NCBI RefSeq assembly: GCF_900104625.1
Contig: NZ_FNVZ01000005.1
Coordinates: 186,001 to 250,000, forward strand
Length of the DNA: 64,000 nt
From: Leptotrichia massiliensis
GTDB taxonomy: Bacteria; Fusobacteriota; Fusobacteriia; Fusobacteriales; Leptotrichiaceae
Direction: 5' to 3'
Translations under genes and position numbers: made by a program
Shown here: positions 1 to 7,816 of the stretch, one piece after another
Layout of the letters: the number at the start of each line of letters is the position of its first letter
Numbering within the stretch: the first letter of the stretch is position 1
Notes under the pieces: generated by a model
Told to the model about the DNA's origin: nothing
What the model saw: only the letters and a program-made list of their open reading frames with translations
Databases searched by the model: none

Positions 1-769
1 AAAAGATGAAGTTATGATAGTTGTTGTCGTAAATAAAAATTCGCAGTATAATCAACTTTCAAAAGTACTGGAAGAAATGTATGATGAAAATGACTACATA
101 AAATCAATCTATATTTCTGTAAAAACTGAACAGAATAACGTAATTTTAGGTAAAAATGTCCATTTATTTGGAAGCCAGTATTTGGAAGAGGAAATGGAAG
201 GATTAAAATTCAAGATTTATCCAAATTCATTTTTCCAGATTAATAAAAAACAGGCACTAAAACTTTACGATGTTGCAATAAACTTTTTGAATGAAGAAAA
301 TAAAAATACTGATAAAATCTATGAAAAAACATTAATTGATGCATTTTCAGGAACTGGAACAATTGCGATGATGCTTTCAAAAAACATAAAAAAGGTTATT
401 GGAATTGAAAGTGTGGAAAGTTCAACACTTGCCGCAAAACTGACTTCTTATGAAAACTCCATTCAAAATGTAGAATTTGTAAATGGAAAAGTTGAGAAAG
501 AACTCCCAAAAATTTTGAAGAGAGAAGATGTCGGAGCAATAGTTTTCGATCCGCCAAGACGAGGAATCGAGGAAACTGCCCTAAAAAGTGTTATAAAAAA
601 TAAAATTGAAAAAATTGTTTATATTTCTTGCAATCCTGCCACTTTTGCACGAGATGTGAAGATTTTGGCTGAAAATGGATATGTACTAAGGAAAGTTACT
701 CCTGTGGATATGTTTCCGCAAACTCCTCACATTGAGGTAGTAGGGTTGTTAGAAAAATCCGATATTTAA
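1..769 (+). CDS. rlmD: 23S rRNA (uracil-5-)-methyltransferase, 3' part
   Basis: C-terminal part of an RlmD/RumA-type methyltransferase, which transfers a methyl group from S-adenosylmethionine to a specific uridine of 23S rRNA. The frame is open to the window edge, so the N-terminus (TRAM and iron-sulfur region) lies outside; the ATG at 14 is internal. Seen: the SAM-binding motif DAFSGTGTIA at about residue 110 of the visible part, FDPPRRG at about 178, and the catalytic-cysteine motif ISCNPATFARD at about 204, ending with the family-typical HIEVVGLLEK. It is the only clearly chromosomal housekeeping gene here, and the integrase of the mobile element ends 88 bases downstream of its stop. The element therefore seems to have inserted just 3' of this gene. 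Confidence 0.93.
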   Translation, partial: KDEVMIVVVVNKNSQYNQLSKVLEEMYDENDYIKSIYISVKTEQNNVILGKNVHLFGSQYLEEEMEGLKFKIYPNSFFQINKKQALKLYDVAINFLNEENKNTDKIYEKTLIDAFSGTGTIAMMLSKNIKKVIGIESVESSTLAAKLTSYENSIQNVEFVNGKVEKELPKILKREDVGAIVFDPPRRGIEETALKSVIKNKIEKIVYISCNPATFARDVKILAENGYVLRKVTPVDMFPQTPHIEVVGLLEKSDI

Positions 770-822
770 AGGGTTTATTGGGGCTTTTGAATTGAAATAA
801 ATTGAGAAAAATGGAGATAAAA

Positions 823-853
823 TAGGACTACTGGTAACAAATTGGTAACAAAT
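823..853. other. Candidate left attachment site with integrase arm repeats
   Basis: TAGGAC (823-828) is followed by two tandem perfect copies of TGGTAACAAAT (832-842 and 843-853), directly downstream of the integrase gene. Tyrosine integrases of ICEs usually bind short arm-type direct repeats near the element ends. TAACAAATT next to TAGGAC recurs at 42704-42717 and 56305-56318. Core and arm roles are inferred from arrangement only. Confidence 0.4.
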
Positions 854-856
854 AAA

Positions 857-1939
857 TTAGTCACCATAGTCCAGTTTTTTTACTTCAATTAATAAATCTT
901 GAGGACTATAATGAGTGTAAACTCCATCAGTAACGTCTAATGATTTATGTCCTACTATTCGTTTAATTTTACTTTCCGTAACATTTAATTTTTTTAATTC
1001 TGTAATAAATGTATGACGACAAGCATGTCTATTATTAGTAAAGTTTAATAAATTTCGAAATTCAATAAAATTATTTACAAAAGTAACTTCTGAAAAGGCT
1101 TTTTTAGACTTGGTTTGTGAAAATAAAAAATCCTTATTAGGAAATTCATTATAATAGAAAATAATTAAATCTTTTATTTTAGGATGTATTGGAATAATTC
1201 TATCTTTTCCTGCTTCTGTTTTTATCCCTCCAATCATATAATTTTCATTAAAAAAAATATTTTCTTTTTTAATGCTTCTGATTTCTCCAGATCGCATACC
1301 AGTATACAACATTATTAAAGTCATATCTGCTATTTTTTTTAACTTATTTGTACAATTATTTTCATTAGAATATTTTCTAATTTTTTTAATGGTTTTAATA
1401 TCAATAACTTTAACAGGTCTAGTTACAGATTTTTTCTGGCTAATTTCCAATAATTCAGAAATATCTTTATCAACTATATTATTTTTCATAGCCATTTTGT
1501 ATATTTTGTTCAATAAAGTTTTTAAATATTTTGATGTTCCTTTAACAGGAACTGAGATAGCTTGTTGTAATTCATGATATGTCAACTCTCTTATAGGTTT
1601 ATTTTTTAAATGTGACAAATATAAGTTATAGGATTTATAGTATCTCTCATGAGATCTTTTTGTAACTTCGGCTTGTTTTTTTTCATACCATATTTTCCAT
1701 AAATCATTTAATGTAGTATTTTTCTCATCGATATTAAATGGCATTATTTTATACTTGGCAAGAGCAATTTCAGCTTCTTCTGATGTGGTATAATAACCAA
1801 GAACTGTTCTTTTTATTGTACCATCAATTTGGATTTCTCCTGGGGTTCTAACCATCCAAGGCTTATTTCTTTTTCCAGATAATTTAGTAATTGAACCTGC
1901 ACCATTTAATTTTCGAGTTCTTCTTTTTTTTCTACCCAT
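857..1939 (-). CDS. int: Tyrosine recombinase / phage-type integrase
   Basis: A 360-residue site-specific recombinase expected to integrate and excise the element. The N-terminal ~60 residues are basic and fit an arm-binding domain, followed by a SAM-like core-binding domain. The catalytic domain shows the first arginine in YTGMRSGEIR (~214), the HxxR box in HACRHTF (~307) and the nucleophile tyrosine in GVYTHYS (~341). Length and motif order are normal for Tn916- or phage-type integrases. It is read toward rlmD, and its 3' end overlaps the repeat cluster taken as the left attachment region. A directionality factor is not obvious; the HTH protein at 4754 is a possibility. Confidence 0.95.
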   Translation of the reverse strand: MGRKKRRTRKLNGAGSITKLSGKRNKPWMVRTPGEIQIDGTIKRTVLGYYTTSEEAEIALAKYKIMPFNIDEKNTTLNDLWKIWYEKKQAEVTKRSHERYYKSYNLYLSHLKNKPIRELTYHELQQAISVPVKGTSKYLKTLLNKIYKMAMKNNIVDKDISELLEISQKKSVTRPVKVIDIKTIKKIRKYSNENNCTNKLKKIADMTLIMLYTGMRSGEIRSIKKENIFFNENYMIGGIKTEAGKDRIIPIHPKIKDLIIFYYNEFPNKDFLFSQTKSKKAFSEVTFVNNFIEFRNLLNFTNNRHACRHTFITELKKLNVTESKIKRIVGHKSLDVTDGVYTHYSPQDLLIEVKKLDYGD

Positions 1940-1982
1940 ATTAATTCCTCTTAATTATAATTAACCAAAATAAATTTAAATG

Positions 1983-2319
1983 TTATTTCAGTTTATATTC
2001 TTTAAAATATTTTGTGAATGACTTGGCTTCTTTTTCCATTAAATCATTGTATTTATCTGCTTCTCCGACTTAATAGATATTGCTTATGTAATATAAAATG
2101 TCCAAATTCATGTATTAAAATATCGATTTCTTCTTGAGAAGATAATCCTTTTTTCAAAAAAATAAAGTCTTTATTATTTTTATCAATAAAAAAAGCTCCT
2201 TTAAAGAGAAAATTACCGTATAGTATATGAATTTTATAGTGCTTACATAAGAAATGTATATCTTTTGTATTATGAAGAAGCATCAAAATTCTTATTTGTT
2301 CTTTTATATAGTTTTTCAT
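1983..2319 (-). pseudogene. immA: ImmA/IrrE-type metallopeptidase, frameshifted
   Basis: The frame from 2319 encodes a zinc-peptidase segment with HEFGHFILH (HExxH) near residue 70, then runs into a stop at 2053 after 88 residues. Another frame continues the protein directly with EADKYNDLMEKEAKSFTKY to a stop at 1983-1985, matching the usual C-terminus of ImmA proteins, where a downstream glutamate supplies the third zinc ligand. A single-base indel near 2065 therefore splits the gene. In ICEBs1-like elements ImmA cleaves the repressor ImmR to induce excision; here it lies just downstream of an XRE repressor on the same strand. If the frameshift is real, induction by this route may be lost. 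Confidence 0.75.
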
Positions 2320-2429
2320 AAGTGAATAATATAATAAGATATTTTTATTATATATAGTTTTTACTTATATCGGACATTTTTTTATATATATTTAGACATT
2401 GCACTTAATTATACAATACACCTACAAAA

Positions 2430-2828
2430 TTATTTATCTTCATTTTCATATTTTTGCTTATAATAAAATTCTTGCATCAAGTCAATCATTTTCTTTTTAT
2501 CCTCATCGCTAATATCTTTATCTTTAAAAAATGCTATATTGTGTTTAGTCAAGTTATCTCTTGATATAGAGTTATCCTCGTCTTTAAATCCTAATAAATA
2601 TTCAGGAGTAGTGTTATATATTTTTGATAAGGCAGTAATTCTTTTAATCGGTATTCTTGAAATCTCACCACTTTCATATCTTTGTAGTGTTGCAGCTGAT
2701 ACAGAAGTAGAATACTTTTTTAATTTATCTGAAACCTGTTGTAAACTTAGACCCTGTTTTTCTCGTGCTTCTTTTAACTTTTTTGCTCGTTCGATTTCAA
2801 TATCTGAAAGTTCAGTATTTTTTTTCAT
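2430..2828 (-). CDS. XRE-family repressor (ImmR-like)
   Basis: DNA-binding regulator of ~132 residues. An N-terminal Cro/CI-type helix-turn-helix spans roughly residues 14-70 (GLSLQQVSDKLK ... SAATLQRYESGEI), followed by an acidic, lysine-rich tail. I prefer the ATG at 2828 over the upstream one at 2840, because GAGGTGTG sits at normal distance before it. The gene is divergent from the replication genes and precedes the ImmA-like gene, the arrangement of ICEBs1-type immunity modules. Two similar palindromes around the opposite promoter are candidate operators. It probably represses replication and transfer genes of the element. Confidence 0.85.
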   Translation of the reverse strand: MKKNTELSDIEIERAKKLKEAREKQGLSLQQVSDKLKKYSTSVSAATLQRYESGEISRIPIKRITALSKIYNTTPEYLLGFKDEDNSISRDNLTKHNIAFFKDKDISDEDKKKMIDLMQEFYYKQKYENEDK

Positions 2829-2917
2829 ATCACACCTCATAGTATTTATTATTATTATACTATATTATACTATAATTTTCTTATAATGCAATAAATTTTA
2901 ACAAAAAAAATCAAAAA

Positions 2918-2934
2918 ATTACGTTTTAAGTATT
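2918..2934. promoter_or_regulatory. Candidate repressor operator 1
   Basis: Imperfect palindrome ATTAC-7-GTATT that overlaps the start of the -35 box of the rightward promoter. It resembles the site at 2963-2979, centre-to-centre distance 45 bp. Binding by the XRE repressor is inferred from position. Confidence 0.45.
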
Positions 2935-2961
2935 GACTTATATTTTTAAATATGATATATT
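2933..2961 (+). promoter_or_regulatory. Promoter for Cro-like and replication genes
   Basis: TTGACT (2933-2938), a 17-bp spacer and TATATT (2956-2961), about 45 bases before the ATG at 3010, which has the ribosome binding site AAGGGAGGGAAG. This is a good sigma-70 promoter between two candidate operators, in the divergent control region of the element. Confidence 0.65.
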
Positions 2962-2962
2962 T

Positions 2963-2979
2963 ATTACGTAAAAAGTAAT
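2963..2979. promoter_or_regulatory. Candidate repressor operator 2
   Basis: Palindrome ATTAC-GTAAAAA-GTAAT just downstream of the -10 box of the rightward promoter. A bound repressor here and at 2918-2934 would bracket the promoter, typical of CI/ImmR-like control. Confidence 0.45.
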
Positions 2980-3009
2980 AAAATATAAAAAAGGGAGGGA
3001 AGAAGTAAA

Positions 3010-3234
3010 ATGATAAATAAAAATCTTTTTAAAGCTGCATATATATCTAAAGGATTAAAACAATCAGATATAGCTAAAAGACTTAAAATAACAGAGAATA
3101 CACTAAGAAGAAAAATAAAAAATAATGCACTTGAAATAAGAGAAGTGGATGAATTAGTAAAATTTTTAGAGATAAAAAATCCTATTGAAATTTTTTTTAC
3201 TAATTTTGTTACGCAAAACGTAAAACGAAATTAA
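3010..3234 (+). CDS. Small Cro-like HTH regulator
   Basis: 74-residue protein with a helix-turn-helix at about residues 16-45 (KQSDIAKRLKITENTLRRK), resembling phage Cro or DUF739-type regulators. It is first in the rightward operon and divergent from the XRE repressor, suggesting a Cro/CI-like switch for the element. A strong ribosome binding site (GGGAGGGAAG) precedes the ATG. Confidence 0.75.
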   Translation: MINKNLFKAAYISKGLKQSDIAKRLKITENTLRRKIKNNALEIREVDELVKFLEIKNPIEIFFTNFVTQNVKRN

Positions 3235-3250
3235 TTAGAAAGGATAAAAA

Positions 3251-4057
3251 ATGTCTACATTTAGAATAAATAAAAATAAAAATTTTACAATTATTTCAAA
3301 TATTCATTTAAAAGAAAAGAAAATGTCTTTGAAAGCAAAAGGATTGTTAACAGTAATGTTAAGTCTTCCACCAGATTGGGATTATTCTTTATCAGGATTA
3401 GTGTCTATCTGTAAAGAAAATGAATTTGCTGTAAAAACAACATTAAAAGAACTGAAAATATTTGGATATTTAAGAATTGATATGATAAAACCAAATGAAT
3501 CTGAAACTAAACGAATTGAATATGTCTATAATATTTATGAATATCCGCTACCAGAAGATAAAAGACAGAAAGTTAATAAACAGCAGGTTAAAAATCAACC
3601 TACTGATTATCAATCAACTAAAAAACAGCAGATTGATAAACAAGGACAATTAAAGACTAATACATTAAGTACTAAAGAATTAAATACTAAGTTATTAAAT
3701 ACTTATTCTCTCTTTATGGATAAGTGGAATGAATTAGCAAAAGAATGTGAATTAAGTTTAATTAAATCTTTTACGGAGAACAGAAAGAAAAAATTGTCTG
3801 AATTACTTGAGAAATATACTCAAGAGGAAATTTTAGAAACAATGTTTAAAATAAAGAATATAAATTTTTTACTTGGAAGAACTGATAAATCAAATTGGAA
3901 AATATCATTTGATGATTTTCTGAATGAGGAAAAGTTTATAAAGATAATGGAAGGAGCTTATTATGATGAAGTTAAGCCAACTGGCAGAAAACAGGATAAA
4001 AAAATTTCAAAATCAAAACCAAAATCAGCAGGAGAAAAAAAAGAGTACGGATTCTGA
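3251..4057 (+). CDS. Replication initiator-like winged-helix protein
   Basis: 268 residues. The N-terminus (FRINKNKNFTIISN..LKEKKMSLKAKGLLTVMLSLP) is typical of the winged-helix replication-initiation proteins of ICEs and phages, in the DnaD/RepA_N neighbourhood. The middle is Gln/Lys-rich and low in complexity (about 110-150); the C-terminus fits a DnaD-like helical domain. The next gene is a DnaC-like loader whose start overlaps its end by 95 bases, the usual initiator-loader pairing. It probably opens DNA and recruits the host helicase when the element replicates. The exact family was not verified. Confidence 0.7.
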   Translation: MSTFRINKNKNFTIISNIHLKEKKMSLKAKGLLTVMLSLPPDWDYSLSGLVSICKENEFAVKTTLKELKIFGYLRIDMIKPNESETKRIEYVYNIYEYPLPEDKRQKVNKQQVKNQPTDYQSTKKQQIDKQGQLKTNTLSTKELNTKLLNTYSLFMDKWNELAKECELSLIKSFTENRKKKLSELLEKYTQEEILETMFKIKNINFLLGRTDKSNWKISFDDFLNEEKFIKIMEGAYYDEVKPTGRKQDKKISKSKPKSAGEKKEYGF

Positions 4058-4757
4058 TGGAAAGTTAAAAGAAACAATACAAGCAAGTAGACAACTTAGG
4101 CAACAGGAATTATGGAAAAAAATTGAATATTTTCTTAATATTTCAAGTTTGCCAGTCCGATGGAAAGAATATGTTTTTGAAAATTCTGAAATATTATCGA
4201 AAGAAGAAAATGTAATCAAACAGAAACTTGAGTATTATTGTGAACATTTTAAAGAAGCTAAGGATAAAGGACTAGGTTTGTATTTGTGTGGAGAGATAGG
4301 GACTGGAAAAAGTTTTTACAGTCTATGTGTTTTCAATGAGTTGCTAAAAAATAATTATAAAGTTTACCGAACGACTTTGAATGGGATTTATCAAAGAATC
4401 CAGTCAACTTTCAGCAATTTTAATAATTTAACTGAAGAAAAGGTTTTTAAGGACTTACTTGAAGCGGATTTGATAATACTAGATGACTTGGGAAAAGAAA
4501 ATATATCAGAAACTTGGGGAAAGTCAAAGTTATATACGATATTTAATTTTTTCTATGAAAAGGAAAAATGTATTATTATATCAACAAATTTAGGCAAGGA
4601 AGAAATTGCTGATTTTATGGATACACAGGGAAATGATGCATTGTTAGACAGATTTCGTGAGAAATTGGATACATTGGAATTTGTGTGGGAAAGTAGAAGA
4701 AAGGTAATAGGAAAAAAATTATTTGAAGAATTTTGGAAAGAGAGGAAAATAAAATGA
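3963..4757 (+). CDS. DnaC-like helicase loader ATPase
   Basis: 264-residue AAA+ ATPase. Seen: Walker A GEIGTGKSF (~115), Walker B LIILDDLGKE (~172), sensor-type IISTNLG (~205) and an arginine-finger region LLDRFREKLD. This matches DnaC/DnaI proteins, which load the replicative helicase at an origin. The first ~50 residues are Gln/Asn/Lys-rich. The start at 3963 is supported by AAGGAG seven bases upstream, and gives a 95-base overlap with the initiator gene, unusually long and implying coupled translation. Confidence 0.85.
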   Translation: MMKLSQLAENRIKKFQNQNQNQQEKKKSTDSDGKLKETIQASRQLRQQELWKKIEYFLNISSLPVRWKEYVFENSEILSKEENVIKQKLEYYCEHFKEAKDKGLGLYLCGEIGTGKSFYSLCVFNELLKNNYKVYRTTLNGIYQRIQSTFSNFNNLTEEKVFKDLLEADLIILDDLGKENISETWGKSKLYTIFNFFYEKEKCIIISTNLGKEEIADFMDTQGNDALLDRFREKLDTLEFVWESRRKVIGKKLFEEFWKERKIK

Positions 4758-4993
4758 GTGCAAATGTTGACTTAGAAAAAGTTGCGGCTTTAATAGGGGA
4801 ATCAATAGATTTTGTAAGGGTAAATTTACAAGAAGGAACACTTTTAATTGATGGTGAGCCAATAGGTTATGCAGTTAAAAAGAAGGAAACTCAGAAAAAT
4901 TTCTTTTATGTAGTTGATCCAATTAGATTTGTTAAATATATAAAAGAATTAAGAAAATCACTTGTAGAGTTAGAAGAAATGGAAATAAAATGA
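4754..4993 (+). CDS. Small phage/ICE-type HTH DNA-binding protein
   Basis: About 79 residues. The pattern KVAALIGESIDFVRVNLQEG..IGYAVKKK..FFYVVDPIRFVKYI resembles the small helix-turn-helix proteins of phages and ICEs that read as 'VRxxLQxGxLPfGxAVK...YxIxPxRF'. I place the start at 4754 because AGAGGA lies at good spacing; an ATG at 4733 is possible but overlaps the loader gene more. It could be an excisionase or a replication accessory factor. Confidence 0.6.
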   Translation: MSANVDLEKVAALIGESIDFVRVNLQEGTLLIDGEPIGYAVKKKETQKNFFYVVDPIRFVKYIKELRKSLVELEEMEIK

Positions 4994-5025
4994 ATTTATA
5001 ATAAAAAAATTCAGGAGGAAATAAT

Positions 5026-5814
5026 ATGAAAATAATAAGTATAGTAAATCCAAAAGGTGGAGCAGGAAAGACGGTAAGTGCAATAAATATTGCATATGCA
5101 CTAAAAAATAAAGGGAAAAAAGTTTTATTAATTGATACAGATCCAAGAGGAGCGATAGCTTCGTATCTTAACATAAAAAATGATAATACGATTTTTGAAG
5201 CATTAAAGGAGTGCTATGACAGTTTGGGAATGGTAGACAAGGAGAAGTATATAAATGAAAAAAATGGAGTGGATATAATAATCAGCAATATTTACTTTAA
5301 TCAAATTGATGAATTTTTCAAAAGGGAAGGGGATGAAAATGGACAGGAGCAACTGAAAATATTTAAGGATTTTTTTGAAAACTTTAGTGAATATGACTTT
5401 ATAGTAATTGATACAGAAGGTACTGTGAATAATACAGTCAAAGGGATTTTAAATGTAACAGACTATGTTTTTGCACCTTCAAAAGTTTCGTTTATAGATA
5501 CGAATGGACTTAGAGATTTACTTGAAATGATGGAAATTTCAAAAATGGATAATCCGAAAATTAAACTTTATAAAATATTTTTTGTGCAAGTGAAGGAAAA
5601 TACAAAAGTGTTTAAAAAAGTACATTTGGAAATGAAAGAGATTTTAAAAGAAATGTATTCGGATATTTATGTGAGAGAAGATGCAAATATATTAAATTCG
5701 ATGGAAAAGCATAAAGATATATTTAGCTTTAAGAAGAGCAGTAATGCGGCAATAGATTATAAAAATTTAGTGAATGAATTTTTGTATAATGAAGTTTATA
5801 AAAATAAAGAATAG
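5026..5814 (+). CDS. parA: ParA/Soj-family partition ATPase
   Basis: 262 residues, deviant Walker A box NPKGGAGKTVSAINIA at residues 8-23, LLIDTDPRG (~36) and a Walker B region FIVIDTEGT (~126). ParA ATPases segregate plasmids and some ICEs together with a ParB-type adaptor bound to a centromere site. A good AGGAGG precedes the ATG. No classical ParB follows; the next gene (5928) could be the adaptor, and a short palindrome that recurs in the element starts 7 bases after the parA stop. That suggests maintenance of an excised circular form. Confidence 0.92.
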   Translation: MKIISIVNPKGGAGKTVSAINIAYALKNKGKKVLLIDTDPRGAIASYLNIKNDNTIFEALKECYDSLGMVDKEKYINEKNGVDIIISNIYFNQIDEFFKREGDENGQEQLKIFKDFFENFSEYDFIVIDTEGTVNNTVKGILNVTDYVFAPSKVSFIDTNGLRDLLEMMEISKMDNPKIKLYKIFFVQVKENTKVFKKVHLEMKEILKEMYSDIYVREDANILNSMEKHKDIFSFKKSSNAAIDYKNLVNEFLYNEVYKNKE

Positions 5815-5820
5815 AAAGAA

Positions 5821-5840
5821 TTTTCTCACGTGTCGGAAAA
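5821..5840. repeat. Element palindrome copy 1 (diverged)
   Basis: TTTTCTCACGTGTCGGAAAA, a degenerate copy of a 20-bp palindrome also at 7108, 7768 and 31469. It lies directly after parA. Nine-base arms with only two central bases fit a protein-binding site better than an RNA hairpin. Confidence 0.7.
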
Positions 5841-5852
5841 TCAATAGGACAA

Positions 5853-5904
5853 TGACAATTTAATAACTGTGTAAAAAATTAAATCACAGTTATTTGAATT
5901 GTCA
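5853..5904 (+). terminator. Long hairpin after parA, likely terminator
   Basis: Inverted repeat with ~19-base arms (5853-5871 and 5885-5904, one bulge), a 13-base loop, and a T-rich tail (AATTTTTT). It fits a strong intrinsic terminator after parA, leaving the 5928 gene with little leader. A partition-related role is also possible because of its location. Confidence 0.6.
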
Positions 5905-5927
5905 GTAATTTTTTGATAGGAGGTATT

Positions 5928-6539
5928 ATGGATAGACAGGAACTGTTAAATATTAATAAAAATCGGAAAATGGAAGTTGAAAGTTATCATAGCGATTTTG
6001 ATTTTGATAAATATGAGATAACTGATGAAAGGGTTATAAGGGAAGTAACTCAGACTGAGGAGGATATACGGCAAATTGGGAAATTTATGGCAAAAAAGGC
6101 TCTTGAAATGGGGAGAAAGTTGAAAAGAGTTCAGGAGATTTTGTCAAATCACGGGACAGGAACATTTGTAGCCTGGTTTACTTCATTAGGGCTTGATAAG
6201 AATATGGTTTATCGTGAAATTAATAGGTGGGAACAGTTTGAAAAATATAGGAATCCTGCGATTGCAGAAGCGAGTGTTAGGACATTGGAATATATAAAGA
6301 AAAACAATGATAAGCTCGAAGAGGCGGAGATTGTAGAAATTCTTGAAAATCCTGCTGAATCTGCTAAAAAAATTAAGGAAATAGAGAAAAAAGGTAAGGA
6401 AGAAACAGAAATTAACTTTGATGAAAAAATACAGAAATTAAGTGAAAAAATTGAGAAAGCACGCAAAAATATAGAAAAATGGGAATTTGAAATTAAGAAA
6501 CTGAAAGGTGAAAATAATGATTTTGAAAAAGAATTGTAA
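5928..6539 (+). CDS. DUF3102-like protein with C-terminal coiled coil
   Basis: About 203 residues from the ATG at 5928, which has TAGGAGGT upstream; the ATG at 5913 is less likely. The middle (MGRKLKRVQEILSNHGTGTFVAWFTSLGLDKNMVYREINRWEQF) resembles DUF3102-type helical DNA-binding domains found near plasmid and ICE replication genes. The last ~70 residues are a charged coiled coil (KIQKLSEKIEKARKNIEKWE). Following parA, it may be the partition adaptor, but no ParB signature is visible. Confidence 0.5.
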   Translation: MDRQELLNINKNRKMEVESYHSDFDFDKYEITDERVIREVTQTEEDIRQIGKFMAKKALEMGRKLKRVQEILSNHGTGTFVAWFTSLGLDKNMVYREINRWEQFEKYRNPAIAEASVRTLEYIKKNNDKLEEAEIVEILENPAESAKKIKEIEKKGKEETEINFDEKIQKLSEKIEKARKNIEKWEFEIKKLKGENNDFEKEL

Positions 6540-6741
6540 AAAGATAAAAAGAATTATAAATAAGTTGATAGACAGAGTTTTAGGATATATGTTGGCTATT
6601 ATGTTTGCGTTTTCATTTTTTATAACTGAAGATCTGGTAATCAAAATTATATTAAGTGGAGTAATGGGAGTGATATTGATTGGATTTACAGCTGTATCAA
6701 TGTACATAGAAAGTATTGATATAAAATTAGCTGGAATTTAA
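6508..6741 (+). CDS. Small two-helix membrane protein
   Basis: 77 residues with a basic N-terminus and two predicted membrane helices (about 26-43 and 46-66). It overlaps the previous gene by 32 bases; a start at 6517 is also possible. No family recognised. It heads a run of small membrane proteins between the replication and mobilisation genes. Confidence 0.5.
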   Translation: MKIMILKKNCKKIKRIINKLIDRVLGYMLAIMFAFSFFITEDLVIKIILSGVMGVILIGFTAVSMYIESIDIKLAGI

Positions 6742-6800
6742 GAATTAAAAAAAATTTTAGAAGAAATGTGAAAAAAGAAGAATAAAATTTGGGAGGAATA

Positions 6801-7085
6801 ATGAAAAAAAATATTAGAATTTCAATAATATCAGGGCTATCTATAGTTGTTTTTGTTGTAATATCATTTCAAATGGCTGGATTAAGAAGAAGGAAGGAAA
6901 ATAGCCAAGATGTTCAGGAAAAACGACAGCAGGAAATCTTAGATATATGCAGAACAAATAAAGTTATGAAAATATATAGTCAAAATGACGGCGAAAATTT
7001 TTATGTTGTTCTTGAGAATAAAAATATTTATAAAGTTGATGAAGATAAATTGGGGAATTATGCAATTGGAGAATATTGTAAATAA
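6801..7085 (+). CDS. Small single-pass membrane protein
   Basis: About 94 residues, starting at 6801 after GGGAGGAATA. One membrane helix at about residues 8-26, a basic RRRKE stop-transfer segment, then a soluble tail of ~60 residues (IYSQNDGENFYVVLENKNIYKVDED). Unknown function, no family recognised. Confidence 0.5.
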   Translation: MKKNIRISIISGLSIVVFVVISFQMAGLRRRKENSQDVQEKRQQEILDICRTNKVMKIYSQNDGENFYVVLENKNIYKVDEDKLGNYAIGEYCK

Positions 7086-7107
7086 ATATAGTTATCAAAA
7101 GTATAGT

Positions 7108-7127
7108 TTTTCCCACGTGTGAGAAAA
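7108..7127. repeat. Element palindrome copy 2
   Basis: TTTTCCCACGTGTGAGAAAA, one arm mismatch, 22 bases after the stop of the 6801 gene. Same family as 5821, 7768 and 31469. Confidence 0.75.
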
Positions 7128-7164
7128 TTAAAAGTTGAAAGACAATAATAAAAAATGAAAGGAA

Positions 7165-7422
7165 GTGATAACAAATGAAGAGAAAAATAAAAAAATATTT
7201 AATACTTCAAACAGTGTCTATTTACTAATTCAGGTAATTTTAATTATATCGAAAAATAATTATTTAAAAATTACTTGGATTGAAACTTTTTTACCAACAA
7301 TTATCATAGTTACCATATATTTGACAGTTGCTATAATGATTTTCATTTTTATAAAAATTATTCAAAAAGTTTATGGAGTATCTGATGAAGAAATGAATAA
7401 AAGATTTTGGGATAAATTGTGA
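7165..7422 (+). CDS. Small two-helix membrane protein, uncertain start
   Basis: Up to 85 residues with two predicted membrane helices (about 19-30 and 42-66) and a charged C-terminus. The frame opens with GTG at 7165 inside the purine-rich stretch AAAGGAAGTG, while the better placed ATG at 7175 is in another frame that closes after 17 codons. Either the GTG is used or a base has been lost near the start. No family recognised. Confidence 0.4.
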   Translation: MITNEEKNKKIFNTSNSVYLLIQVILIISKNNYLKITWIETFLPTIIIVTIYLTVAIMIFIFIKIIQKVYGVSDEEMNKRFWDKL

Positions 7423-7457
7423 AAGTTAAAAAAATATAGGAAAGGATAGGTAAAAAT

Positions 7458-7565
7458 ATGTCTTTTATAGTAATTATTAGTCTTTTAGGTCTTTTTATAT
7501 TTATTATGTCACTGATAACTTGGGGTGAACAAAAAGAAAAAAAGAAAATAAAAGATTTGAGGTAA
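7458..7565 (+). CDS. 35-residue membrane peptide
   Basis: Short frame MSFIVIISLLGLFIFIMSLI then WGEQKEKKKIKDLR: one hydrophobic helix and a basic tail. An AGGATAGG stretch precedes the ATG. The neighbours are also tiny membrane proteins. Coding is plausible from the RBS and composition, but not proven. Confidence 0.4.
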   Translation: MSFIVIISLLGLFIFIMSLITWGEQKEKKKIKDLR

Positions 7566-7571
7566 AATAAA

Positions 7572-7733
7572 ATGAAAAAATCAAAAAATATAACAGAAGT
7601 TACAATCAATAATAAAAAGCGATACGTAGTAATCGGAACAGGGTTAAGAACGTTGGGATTAGGAACATTGAATATTAATGATATTGAAGAAAAAATGAAA
7701 ATGGGAGATGATAAAATGGAAAAATTAAAGTAG
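7572..7733 (+). CDS. 53-residue basic protein
   Basis: Short frame starting 6 bases after the 7458 gene: MKKSKNITEVTINNKKRYVV, then a Gly/Leu-rich stretch and a charged end. Tight spacing supports co-translation. No family recognised. Confidence 0.35.
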   Translation: MKKSKNITEVTINNKKRYVVIGTGLRTLGLGTLNINDIEEKMKMGDDKMEKLK

Positions 7734-7767
7734 GAAGGGAATAATAGAAAAAAAGAGTAGACAGCGG

Positions 7768-7787
7768 TTTTCTCACACGTGAGAAAA
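7768..7787. repeat. Element palindrome copy 3 (consensus)
   Basis: TTTTCTCACACGTGAGAAAA, identical to the copy at 31469-31488. It lies 30 bases before the ATG at 7817. Confidence 0.8.
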
Positions 7788-7816
7788 TTCAAAATTATAT
7801 ACAAGGATGATGATAT

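Noticed and set aside
1272-1577. 101-codon plus-strand frame opposite the integrase
   Set aside because: Hydrophobic translation is a by-product of the integrase codons; no start signal.
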